A stretch of 64,000 nt of DNA from an uncultured Clostridia bacterium. GTDB lineage: Bacteria > Bacillota > Clostridia > Oscillospirales > Oscillospiraceae. Made by a program: the position numbers and the translations under genes. Where the stretch lies: the NCBI GenBank assembly GCA_945948535.1, contig CAMFBN010000006.1, positions 1 to 64,000 of the forward strand, in the 5' to 3' direction. The stretch's first letter is position 1, and every line of letters begins with the position of its first letter. The notes under the pieces are model-generated. The model saw only the letters and a program-made list of their open reading frames with translations, made no database searches and had not been told where the DNA came from. Below are positions 41,922 through 49,997 of the stretch, in pieces.

Positions 41922-42310
41922 CTTTATAAACTCCAATCGTAGCTTCCGTATCTTTTCTTGATTTCAGCGTTGATTCAAAAAGCTATTTTACTGTAAAAGC
42001 GGCTAAATTGCAAGACACACCGGATGGAATGGTCACTAAAAACGGATACCGCAAATACGGCTATGCGTATACGCGCCAGTGCGCGCCAGCATGAATTCCG
42101 TTCTGCGCCATATAGCAGGGCAGGGGAGGAATGTCTGATGAAGTCGAAAGCAGATACATCAGTGGGAGAGGCGATTCCAGATCTGGATAAACCGGAATAC
42201 ATCATTTCCCGGCTCACCCGGAAAAATCTGTCCTCTGTTCCCTCGAAAAGAGGAATCTGATTAGCCTGTCCCGGCGGGACAAATGTTAAAATAAAAAACC
42301 AAAAGAGGGG

Positions 42311-42341
42311 AAAGCACCAGACGTTGAATCTGGTGCTTTCC
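42311..42341. repeat. Hairpin copy A (paralogous to 45498-45527)
   Basis: AAAGCACCAGACgttgaatCTGGTGCTTTC, preceded by a decayed small ORF ...VLCSLEKRNLISLSRRDKC*. Confidence 0.8.
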
Positions 42342-42394
42342 GTTTCGTAAGAAACCTAAAAAGCCAATTGAAAGGTTTCCAATATCCCTGCCGC

Positions 42395-43285
42395 TCAGTG
42401 CTTCAAGATCCGAATATAATGGTTTGCTTCGCGCAGCACATGATCTGCCAGCAAGGGAAGAATGATGCTGCGAATTTTGCACTGCTGTATTCCTTGCACG
42501 CCTGCTATCTTGAAATCCCGGAAGCGAATGGTTTCTGAAAGAGATTCTGCCATCTGCGTTTTTTGAGCGGCATTTTTGCTGTTTTCCAGAAGTTTGCCAT
42601 ACTCTTTTGCGAAATTATCCGCAGTGCAGAAGAGCTCTGCTTCGCAGGGGTCCAGCAGCCCCCGGATAAACTGGGCGTGCTCCATCATGATCTGGTTCCA
42701 GAAGCATTCATTTTCCTTCATGGAGCACTCGGACAGGTCACCGTCCCGCTCCAGCATTTCCACGAACTTTCGGTACAGCTTCGCCTCCCGCAGAATGTGT
42801 TCGATCAGGAGCGGATAATTCAGAGTGAACATTTCGCATCTTAATGCCCGTTTGAGAATGGTTTCCTTGAAATCGATCAGCCCAGCCAGAAGCTTTAGCG
42901 CAGTGCGGTTCAGTCTGTGCACTTTTTCCTGCATTTGGGTCAGATTACTTTGGCAGTCTCCGGGCCGTAAACACAGGGAATGATTTGTAATTTCCCTGGC
43001 AATGGGAATTCCGGTAAAGCACTCTGTCTGCTTTTCTGTCCAAGCCGTAAACTCCGTCACTACCTCTCCCGACTCGATCACATCCCTACCGACGACACCG
43101 CCTGCCAAAGTAACGGTGTCCCGCAGCAGTGCCTCGAAGCTCTTTTGGTAAAATGCTGCCCTTTCTGAGAAGGAAGGATCGGCAGAGGTGAATCCTGCCC
43201 GCAGGAAAAACGCATGCTCTTTCATGATTCGCCCGAAAAACAGGTGCAGCTCCAATGATTTTACAACATACCGGTTCGTATTCAT
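42395..43285 (-). CDS. DUF2935 family protein
   Basis: MNTNRYVVKSLELHLFFGRIMKEHAFFLRAGF...HILREAKLYRKFVEML...MMEHAQFIRGLLDP; RBS ggaggt. Confidence 0.85.
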   Translation of the reverse strand: MNTNRYVVKSLELHLFFGRIMKEHAFFLRAGFTSADPSFSERAAFYQKSFEALLRDTVTLAGGVVGRDVIESGEVVTEFTAWTEKQTECFTGIPIAREITNHSLCLRPGDCQSNLTQMQEKVHRLNRTALKLLAGLIDFKETILKRALRCEMFTLNYPLLIEHILREAKLYRKFVEMLERDGDLSECSMKENECFWNQIMMEHAQFIRGLLDPCEAELFCTADNFAKEYGKLLENSKNAAQKTQMAESLSETIRFRDFKIAGVQGIQQCKIRSIILPLLADHVLREANHYIRILKH

Positions 43286-43299
43286 AGTACCTCCAGACC

Positions 43300-45235
43300 A
43301 AAGCCAAATTTCGAAACCCTGATCGAGCGGTTCTTTGCCAATGAGGAGCTGCACACCGTCTTTTTCCATGACCATCTGTTTGCCAACATGCACCAGCAGC
43401 ATGGCCTGTTCGGCGCGCTGATCGTCGAACCCGCCGGGGCGGAATTTCTGGATCCCCACACCCTGTGCCCCATCCGTTGTGGTACGCAGGCAGTGATCCG
43501 CCGGAAGGACGGCACCGCATTCCGGGAGTTCTCTCTGTTCCTCCATGATTTTGCCCTGCTGTTTGACGGAAAGGGAAATCCTTTGAACCCACCGGAGCAG
43601 CCCGGTTCCCACGATGATCCCGGCGTCATGGGAATCAACTACCGCTGCGAGCCTATGCCAGAGCGGCTGAAATACAAAGACGACCCGGCACACATCTTCT
43701 CGTCTCTGACCTACTGGGACCCTGCTACACCTATGCTGGAAACCTATCCTGGCGAGGAGCTGGTGATCCGGCTGCTGGACGGGGCCCATGAGGAGCAGCA
43801 CGCCTTTAACATTGTGGGCATGTCCTGGGAAAAGAAAATCACCAACCCGAATTCCCCGGTGGTAGCAGCACAGACCATCGGCATATCGGAGGTCTTCAAT
43901 ATTCGCGTTGAAGAGCCCTACGCCGCCGGAGATTACCTCTACTACAGCGGCAGCGTGGACGATGTATGGCTTGGGCTTTGGGGAATTATCCGCGCTCATG
44001 CCGAGCCACTGGAATGCCTGCCGCCCCTGTGCGGAAAGCGGAAGAAACAGGTATGCCTGACGCCGCCGCCCGGGGCTTGCATCCACAAATTTGAGATTGC
44101 CGCGATTCAACAGGATCTGGAGTATAACCGCTACGGCGACCACGACCCGGACGGACTGCTGTTTGTTCCGCTGGAGGATGTGGAAAACATCCGCCGGGGC
44201 AGGAAACGGCCCGTTCCGCTGATTCTCCGGGCCAATGCCGGAGACTGGATCGAAGTGACACTTCACAATCTGTTTGAAAAACAGGTGCCCTATTTTGACT
44301 ACCCCTCCGTGCCGCTGGATCTGCGCCACAGGCCCTCCAACCGGGTGTCGCTGAATCCCCAGTTTCTTCAATACGACCCAATAAATGACTCGGGTCTGAA
44401 TGTGGGCTATAACGATGCAGAGCAGACCGTTGCGCCCGGGGAATGCAGAAAATACCTGTGGCATGCCGACAGGGGCCTGCTCCGTTCCTTCGGCGACCTG
44501 AGAAACCACAAGTATCACGGTCTGTTCGGCGCAATCATCATCGAGCCGCCGGGAGCCAAATACTACCGCACATTCAGTCAGGTGGCGCAAAACCATGAGG
44601 TGCAATCCATTATTACGGCGCCGGGTGCGGCAACCTTCCGGGAGTTTGTTCTCTTTGCCCACAACGGAATCCGAATGTTGGTTAAAGCGGGGAATCTCAT
44701 AAAAACCACGGAGGCAGGGGAACCCCACGGTGCCCACGGCGAGGTGGATCATGAGGACACGGGGGAGAAAGGCTTCAATTACCGCTCCGAACGGTTCTTT
44801 AACCGCTTTCAGAGGGTGCCTCTGGCTTCCAAACTTTTTGATTCCAAGGTGCACGGGGAACCGGCTACCCCGGTGCTCAAGGCCTATACCAGGGAGCGGG
44901 TGATCATCCGCTACCTGATGCCGGGAGATAAGCCCAGAAACACAGTCTTCCTGATCCACGGTCATGTATGGCGGGAGCAGCCCGGGAATCCACTGTCCAA
45001 TGTGGAGCCGGTGAAGGGGGCCATCAGCGTGGGCAATGTCTACAATCTGGAACTGCTGGGGGGCGCTTCCGACTGTCCCGGCGACTATCTCTACCGTTCC
45101 GGCGCCCTGCGCTGGGATGTGGAGTCCGGAATGTGGGGCATTCTCAGAATTCAAATGCGTACGGCGTTCTACACGCTGGCATCCTGCTACCGCAATGTGG
45201 GGCAGTGGTGGGAGAAGGTATGGAGGAAAGACTGA
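43300..45235 (+). pseudogene. Large (MnxG-like) multicopper oxidase, N-terminally truncated
   Basis: Frame open from about 43300 without a start: ...FFHDHLFANMHQQHGLFGALIVEPAG..., with two cupredoxin modules (HGLFGAIIIEPPGA; HGHVW). Confidence 0.75.
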
Positions 45236-45263
45236 CGGTTTGGATGGTTTGGGTGATTACAAT

Positions 45264-45512
45264 GGCATGTATCTTTTTCGAACCCCATATAGTAGGGGGT
45301 GGAGGTGCTGCCTGCTGTATCATAAGGAATATGTATACGTGGGAGGATCCATTCCAGAGCTGAACGCACAGGAACACAGGGATTTTTTGATTCTTCTGGA
45401 AAAAGCGGTTCTCTATTCTCTGGAGAATCGAAATCTGATCAGCCGTAATCAAAGGGACAGGTGTCTCATTGGGATCGACAACCTGCACGCAAAGGATAAG
45501 CACCAGACTTAG
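45264..45512 (+). CDS. Small ORF directly upstream of the serine recombinase (uncertain start)
   Basis: ...GGSIPELNAQEHRDFLILLEKAVLYSLENRNLISRNQRDRCLIGIDNL; a homologous decayed copy lies at about 42230-42290. Confidence 0.5.
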   Translation, partial: GMYLFRTPYSRGWRCCLLYHKEYVYVGGSIPELNAQEHRDFLILLEKAVLYSLENRNLISRNQRDRCLIGIDNLHAKDKHQT

Positions 45513-45527
45513 GGTCTGGTGCTTTCC
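45498..45527. repeat. Hairpin copy B
   Basis: AAGCACCAGACttagGGTCTGGTGCTTTCC. Confidence 0.8.
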
Positions 45528-45543
45528 ATATTGGCGTGCCTGC

Positions 45544-47124
45544 ATGGAGGCAAAAAAGCAGAAGGGAGCATTTGCCGTGTCTGTCAATCGATATGAACGT
45601 TTGAATGAGGAACACCGGCACCAGCAGGTGAAAAAGCGCGTTGCCGCATACTGCCGGGTTTCCACCGACCATGAGGATCAGGCCAATTCCTTTGAAAGCC
45701 AGCAGCGGTATTTTCGCCAATACATTCAGTATCACCCGGACTGGGAGCTGTATGACATTTTTGCGGATGAAGGTTTGTCCGGAACCACAACGAAAAAGCG
45801 CAGAGAGTTTAACCGAATGATTGCCTGCGCAGAAAACGGTGAAATCGACCTGATTATTACGAAGGAGATCTCCCGTTTTGCCAGAAACACATTGGATAGC
45901 ATTTCCTATACCCGGAAACTGAAACGACACGGAGTGGGTGTGATTTTTATGAGCGACAACATCAACACCCTGGACGGGGATGCAGAATTGCGCCTTGCCA
46001 TCATGTCCTCCATCGCCCAGGAGGAGAGCAGAAAAACCTCTGAACGTGTCAAGTGGGGGCAGAAGCGGCAGATGGAGCAAGGGGTTGTCTTTGGAAGGAA
46101 CATGCTTGGGTATGACGTGAAAGATGGAAAGATGACAATTAACGAAGATGGCGCGGAAGTGGTGCGCCGGATCTTTCATAAATTCGTTCATGAGGGAAAA
46201 GGCACCCACGTGATTTGCCGGGAACTGCGGGAAGAAGGGATTGTGCCGATGCGGGGGAAAGAGTGGTGCAATACGGTGATTCTTCGGCTCCTTCGGAATG
46301 AAAAATACTGCGGTGATCTGGTTCAAAAGAAAACCTATACGCCGGATTACCTGTCCCACGAAAAAAAGTACAACAAAGGTCAGGAAGAATTCGTAATCAT
46401 CAAAGATCACCATGCGCCGATTATTTCCCGGGAACTGTTTGATGAAGCAAATCGAATTCTGGACGAACGGTCCGATTCTCAGGCCGGGAAATCAAAGCAC
46501 TCCAACCGCTACCCGTTTTCCGGAAAAATCAAGTGTGGATGCTGTGGTGCAAGCTATGTTTCCCGGTATAAGCCCCGGAAGGATGGAAGCAGGTATAAAT
46601 CATGGAGGTGCTATGAAGCAGTGAGGAATGGTTCCCCCCATATTGACCCATCGGGAAACCACGTTGGGTGTTCCGGCACCGGTATCCGCAATGAAGACGC
46701 CGTCCATATCATGTATTTGGTAACCCGGAGCCTGAAATATGACAGAAAAAAGGTAGCAAACAATCTTCTCAGCGTCATTCAGCCGGTTATCCATCAGGAT
46801 ATGTCCGGCGTGGGCATAGAAAGCAGCCAATACCAGATCCAGCGTGAAAAGCAGCAGGAACGGATCCGGGCAATTACTGATGCGATTGATGAGATCATTT
46901 CAGGTGCGGCAGATGAGGATGTGTTTTACAAGCACATCCTGAATAAAATGGTAGTGATTGACTCGGAACATATCGAAGTATACCTTAACCTGCTTCCTTT
47001 TACATGGACCTACGCAGTATCCAGAGTGTTGCCCACCGAGGCCAAAGCACAACGGAGCATTTCTGATGCTTCAGTACCAATGTCGGTCAGCAGCCCCTTC
47101 AATTCGTCGAAGGGCATGGAGTAG
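45544..47124 (+). CDS. Large serine recombinase (alternative GTG start 45577)
   Basis: VAAYCRVSTDHEDQANSFESQQRYF catalytic region; recombinase domain; zinc ribbon KIKCGCCGASYVSRY...C...C; extends past the right att core. Confidence 0.95.
   Translation: MEAKKQKGAFAVSVNRYERLNEEHRHQQVKKRVAAYCRVSTDHEDQANSFESQQRYFRQYIQYHPDWELYDIFADEGLSGTTTKKRREFNRMIACAENGEIDLIITKEISRFARNTLDSISYTRKLKRHGVGVIFMSDNINTLDGDAELRLAIMSSIAQEESRKTSERVKWGQKRQMEQGVVFGRNMLGYDVKDGKMTINEDGAEVVRRIFHKFVHEGKGTHVICRELREEGIVPMRGKEWCNTVILRLLRNEKYCGDLVQKKTYTPDYLSHEKKYNKGQEEFVIIKDHHAPIISRELFDEANRILDERSDSQAGKSKHSNRYPFSGKIKCGCCGASYVSRYKPRKDGSRYKSWRCYEAVRNGSPHIDPSGNHVGCSGTGIRNEDAVHIMYLVTRSLKYDRKKVANNLLSVIQPVIHQDMSGVGIESSQYQIQREKQQERIRAITDAIDEIISGAADEDVFYKHILNKMVVIDSEHIEVYLNLLPFTWTYAVSRVLPTEAKAQRSISDASVPMSVSSPFNSSKGME
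47054..47078 (+). other. Right attachment junction (arm plus core)
   Basis: GGAGCATTTCTGATGCTTC-a-GTACC; arm is the reverse complement of the left arm with 2 mismatches. Confidence 0.85.
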
Positions 47125-47261
47125 CGCTGAGACAGATAGCGCAGGGAAGCGCCAAGCTCGCCATCCGGGCCGCCGTACTGGGAAATGATGATTGCCGCCA
47201 GCCGGGGATTGGTATTGGAAATTTTCACGGGATATTGCAGCTTCTTGTCATATACAAACAT
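47073..47261 (-). pseudogene. cotJC: Spore coat Mn-catalase CotJC, N-terminal half (split gene)
   Basis: MFVYDKKLQYPVKISNTNPRLAAIIISQYGGPDGELGASLRYLSQRYSMPFDELKGLLTDIGT, then non-homologous tail EASEMLRC... Confidence 0.93.
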
Positions 47262-47263
47262 GG

Positions 47264-47710
47264 TTACGCCTCCTTATTTGCGCAGTATTCCCAGGGCCAT
47301 GGGTCATCCAGCCAGGTATATCCCTCGGCGGTGGCAGGCATACCGTGGGTCAGCGGACCATGTTCCTGGATATACAGCTGCCTGCACTTATCGTACATTT
47401 GCTGATACTCTCGGTACAGTGCCAGCGCTTCCTGATCTTCCCTGTGCGTATCTAGGTAAAGTGCCAGCTCCTGAACGGCAAAGCCCAGTGACTGAAGCTC
47501 TGCCAGTGTTGTCGGCGGCAGTTCATACTGATTGACCATGCCCATAAACGGCAGATCCAGACCCGGGAAGAGGGTACCCCGAACCAGACCCTTTTTTGCC
47601 TCATATCTTGCGGGGTTTTCCATCTGGAAGGGAACGTAAGGATTCGCCAGAGGCGCCATGGCAGGTAAGCGCCCGTCCCGATAGGACGGTTCCTGAATTT
47701 GTCTGTCCAA
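47264..47710 (-). CDS. CotJA-CotJB fusion spore coat protein
   Basis: CotJA-like MAPLANPYVPFQ...GTLFPGLDLPFMGM joined to CotJB-like LQSLGFAVQELALYLDTHREDQEALALYREYQQMYDKCRQLYIQEHGPLT...YTWLDDPWPWE. Confidence 0.88.
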   Translation of the reverse strand: MDRQIQEPSYRDGRLPAMAPLANPYVPFQMENPARYEAKKGLVRGTLFPGLDLPFMGMVNQYELPPTTLAELQSLGFAVQELALYLDTHREDQEALALYREYQQMYDKCRQLYIQEHGPLTHGMPATAEGYTWLDDPWPWEYCANKEA

Positions 47711-47827
47711 TTTCGATACCTCCTGAAAGATAGAGTCGGATTTTCGTCCACGTCATACTATGTTTTCTCCCCGCGGGATGTTCAGAAAAGGGCTGCCCCC
47801 GCATAAAAATTGCAGGAGGTGGTGCAT

Positions 47828-48526
47828 TTGAAAAGGTGGAAGTATTATCTGTTCTGCGTTGGGGTCATGACGCTGACGCTGCTGTGCGCGTATTGGGGAA
47901 GCATGGCCGTGACCGTAATCTCCGAAGAACTGCCGTTTGTGCGGAAGCACTGCGTTGTGATTGATCCCGGTCATGGAGGGGAGGATGGAGGCGCCACTTC
48001 CTGTACGGGGCGAATGGAAAGCGCGTATAATCTGGCTATCTCGAGAAGGCTGGATGACCTGCTGCACCTGCTGGGCTATCAAACGCGCATGACACGTACA
48101 TCGGATGTTTCCATCTACACGACCGGCGACACCATTGCACGCAAGAAGATATCGGATTTGAAGGAAAGGGTCAGAATTGTCAATGAAACACCCGGCGCGG
48201 TTTTCATCAGCATCCATCAGAATCTGTTCAGTGATGCCCGGTACAGCGGTGCACAGGTGTTTTACGCAAAAACCGATGGGAGCAAAGAACTGGGGCAGAA
48301 GCTTCAAAGTGAATTGGTCACAGCGCTGAACCCAGGCAGCAACCGGAAAAGCAAGCCAATCAGCGGCGTATATCTGATGGAGAATATCCAATGCACCGGG
48401 GTTCTGATTGAATGCGGTTTCCTGTCAAATCCCCGGGAGGAGGCAAAGCTAAGGAATGCCGAATATCAAAAAAAGCTGTGCTGTGTCATTGGAGCCACGC
48501 TGAGTCAGCAGCTTTCGAACACTTGA
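47828..48526 (+). CDS. cwlD: N-acetylmuramoyl-L-alanine amidase (CwlD-like)
   Basis: VVIDPGHGGEDGGA...VFISIHQNLFSD...GVLIECGFLSNPREEAKL; TTG start after caggaggt. Confidence 0.85.
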   Translation: MKRWKYYLFCVGVMTLTLLCAYWGSMAVTVISEELPFVRKHCVVIDPGHGGEDGGATSCTGRMESAYNLAISRRLDDLLHLLGYQTRMTRTSDVSIYTTGDTIARKKISDLKERVRIVNETPGAVFISIHQNLFSDARYSGAQVFYAKTDGSKELGQKLQSELVTALNPGSNRKSKPISGVYLMENIQCTGVLIECGFLSNPREEAKLRNAEYQKKLCCVIGATLSQQLSNT

Positions 48527-48587
48527 CCCCCTGAAAATTTGCTGGTATAATCACCATAAACGCAATGATTCTCACGGAGGATACCAT

Positions 48588-49949
48588 ATGGCAAAGACGA
48601 AATCCGTTTTTTTCTGCACCAACTGCGGCAATGAGACGCCGAAGTGGATGGGCCGCTGCCCCAGCTGCGGCGCCTACAATACCATGGAGGAGCACATCGA
48701 GAAGCCGGTCGCTCCCGGTAAGGGGAAGGCCGCGCCGGTCGGTATGAGCCGCAGGCCCCAGCGGATCCGCGAGGTAGACGGCGACGGGGAAATCCGCTTT
48801 TCCACCGGTATGGGAGAACTGGACCGGGTCTTAGGCGGCGGTGCGGTGGCAGGCTCACTGGTGCTGGTAGGCGGCGCTCCCGGCATCGGAAAATCCACCC
48901 TGCTGCTTCAGATCTGCAACAGCCTGTGCAGTGGACGGCAGGTGCTGTACGTTTCCGGTGAGGAAAGTGAGCGCCAGCTGAAGCTCCGGGCGGAACGGCT
49001 GGGGGTGTCTCCCGAGAACCTGTTCATTCTCTCCGAAACACGGCTTTCGGATATTGTGGAGACCGTGGACGAGATGAAGCCGGATATTCTGATTGTCGAC
49101 TCCATTCAGACGCTGTACAACGAAAACAACGATTCCTCCCCCGGCAGCGTCTCTCAGGTCAAGGACTGCACCATGACTATGATGCAGCTTTCCAAAGCGC
49201 AGGGAATCACGGTGTTCGTGGTGGGCCACATCAACAAGGACGGCAACATTGCCGGCCCGAAGGTGCTGGAGCACATGGTGGACTGCGTTCTGTACTTTGA
49301 GGGCGACCCCAATACGTCCTATCGGCTCCTGCGTGCGGCCAAAAACCGCTTCGGCTCAACCAATGAGATTGGCGTATTTGAAATGCTGGACACCGGTCTG
49401 GTGGAAGTGCCGAATCCCTCCCAAATGCTGCTGGAGGGGCGGCCCGAGGGGGCCAGCGGAACCTGTGTCGCCTGTGTCATGGAGGGAACCCGGCCCGTTT
49501 TGGCAGAGGTTCAGGCACTGATTGCAAAAACGACCTTTAATGTACCACGCCGCGCGGCGGATGGTTTTGACTTCAACCGTGCGGTACTCCTGATGGCTGT
49601 TGCGGAAAAGCGGGCCGGAATGAAGCTGAGTGCCTTTGATGCCTACATCAATGTCATCGGTGGCCTGCATCTGGACGAACCGGGCGCTGACCTGCCGGTG
49701 GCGTTGGCAATCGCCTCGTCTTACCGGGATGTGCCCATTGCGGATGACTTGGTCGCCATCGGGGAAGTGGGCTTAACGGGAGAAGTGCGTGCCATATCCC
49801 ATCTGAGCCAGCGTCTCGGGGAGGTGGCCCGGCTGGGATTTCATAAGTGCATGATTCCCAGAAGCGGGTCAGAAAAAGTAGAGATTCCCCAGGGACTGAC
49901 GGTATACCGGGTGAGGAATCTCCGGGAAGCCATCGAAACGGCATTATAA
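48588..49949 (+). CDS. radA: DNA repair protein RadA
   Basis: KSVFFCTNCGNETPKWMGRCPSCGAYNT; GGAPGIGKSTLLLQ; C-terminal Lon-like domain. Confidence 0.96.
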   Translation: MAKTKSVFFCTNCGNETPKWMGRCPSCGAYNTMEEHIEKPVAPGKGKAAPVGMSRRPQRIREVDGDGEIRFSTGMGELDRVLGGGAVAGSLVLVGGAPGIGKSTLLLQICNSLCSGRQVLYVSGEESERQLKLRAERLGVSPENLFILSETRLSDIVETVDEMKPDILIVDSIQTLYNENNDSSPGSVSQVKDCTMTMMQLSKAQGITVFVVGHINKDGNIAGPKVLEHMVDCVLYFEGDPNTSYRLLRAAKNRFGSTNEIGVFEMLDTGLVEVPNPSQMLLEGRPEGASGTCVACVMEGTRPVLAEVQALIAKTTFNVPRRAADGFDFNRAVLLMAVAEKRAGMKLSAFDAYINVIGGLHLDEPGADLPVALAIASSYRDVPIADDLVAIGEVGLTGEVRAISHLSQRLGEVARLGFHKCMIPRSGSEKVEIPQGLTVYRVRNLREAIETAL

Positions 49950-49997
49950 AAATGCGGCTGTCCTGTCAACATGCAGGGCAGCCGATTCATTATGGGC

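Larger units (their letters stand above)
29460..47078. mobile_element. About 17.6-kb skin-like intervening element inserted in cotJC
   Basis: GTACC core at 29460-29464 and 47074-47078; terminal inverted repeats 29469-29487 / 47054-47072; serine recombinase at the right end; cotJC halves on both sides. Confidence 0.9.

Noticed and set aside
42395-45154. 919-aa minus-strand ORF
   Set aside because: Only the C-terminal part (42395-43285, DUF2935) is coding; the rest is a shadow of the plus-strand multicopper oxidase.
29460-47078. Simple inversion or translocation as cause of the cotJC split
   Set aside because: Both halves keep the same strand and order, boundaries carry a shared core and recombinase-type inverted arms, and excision restores the exact frame; site-specific insertion fits better.
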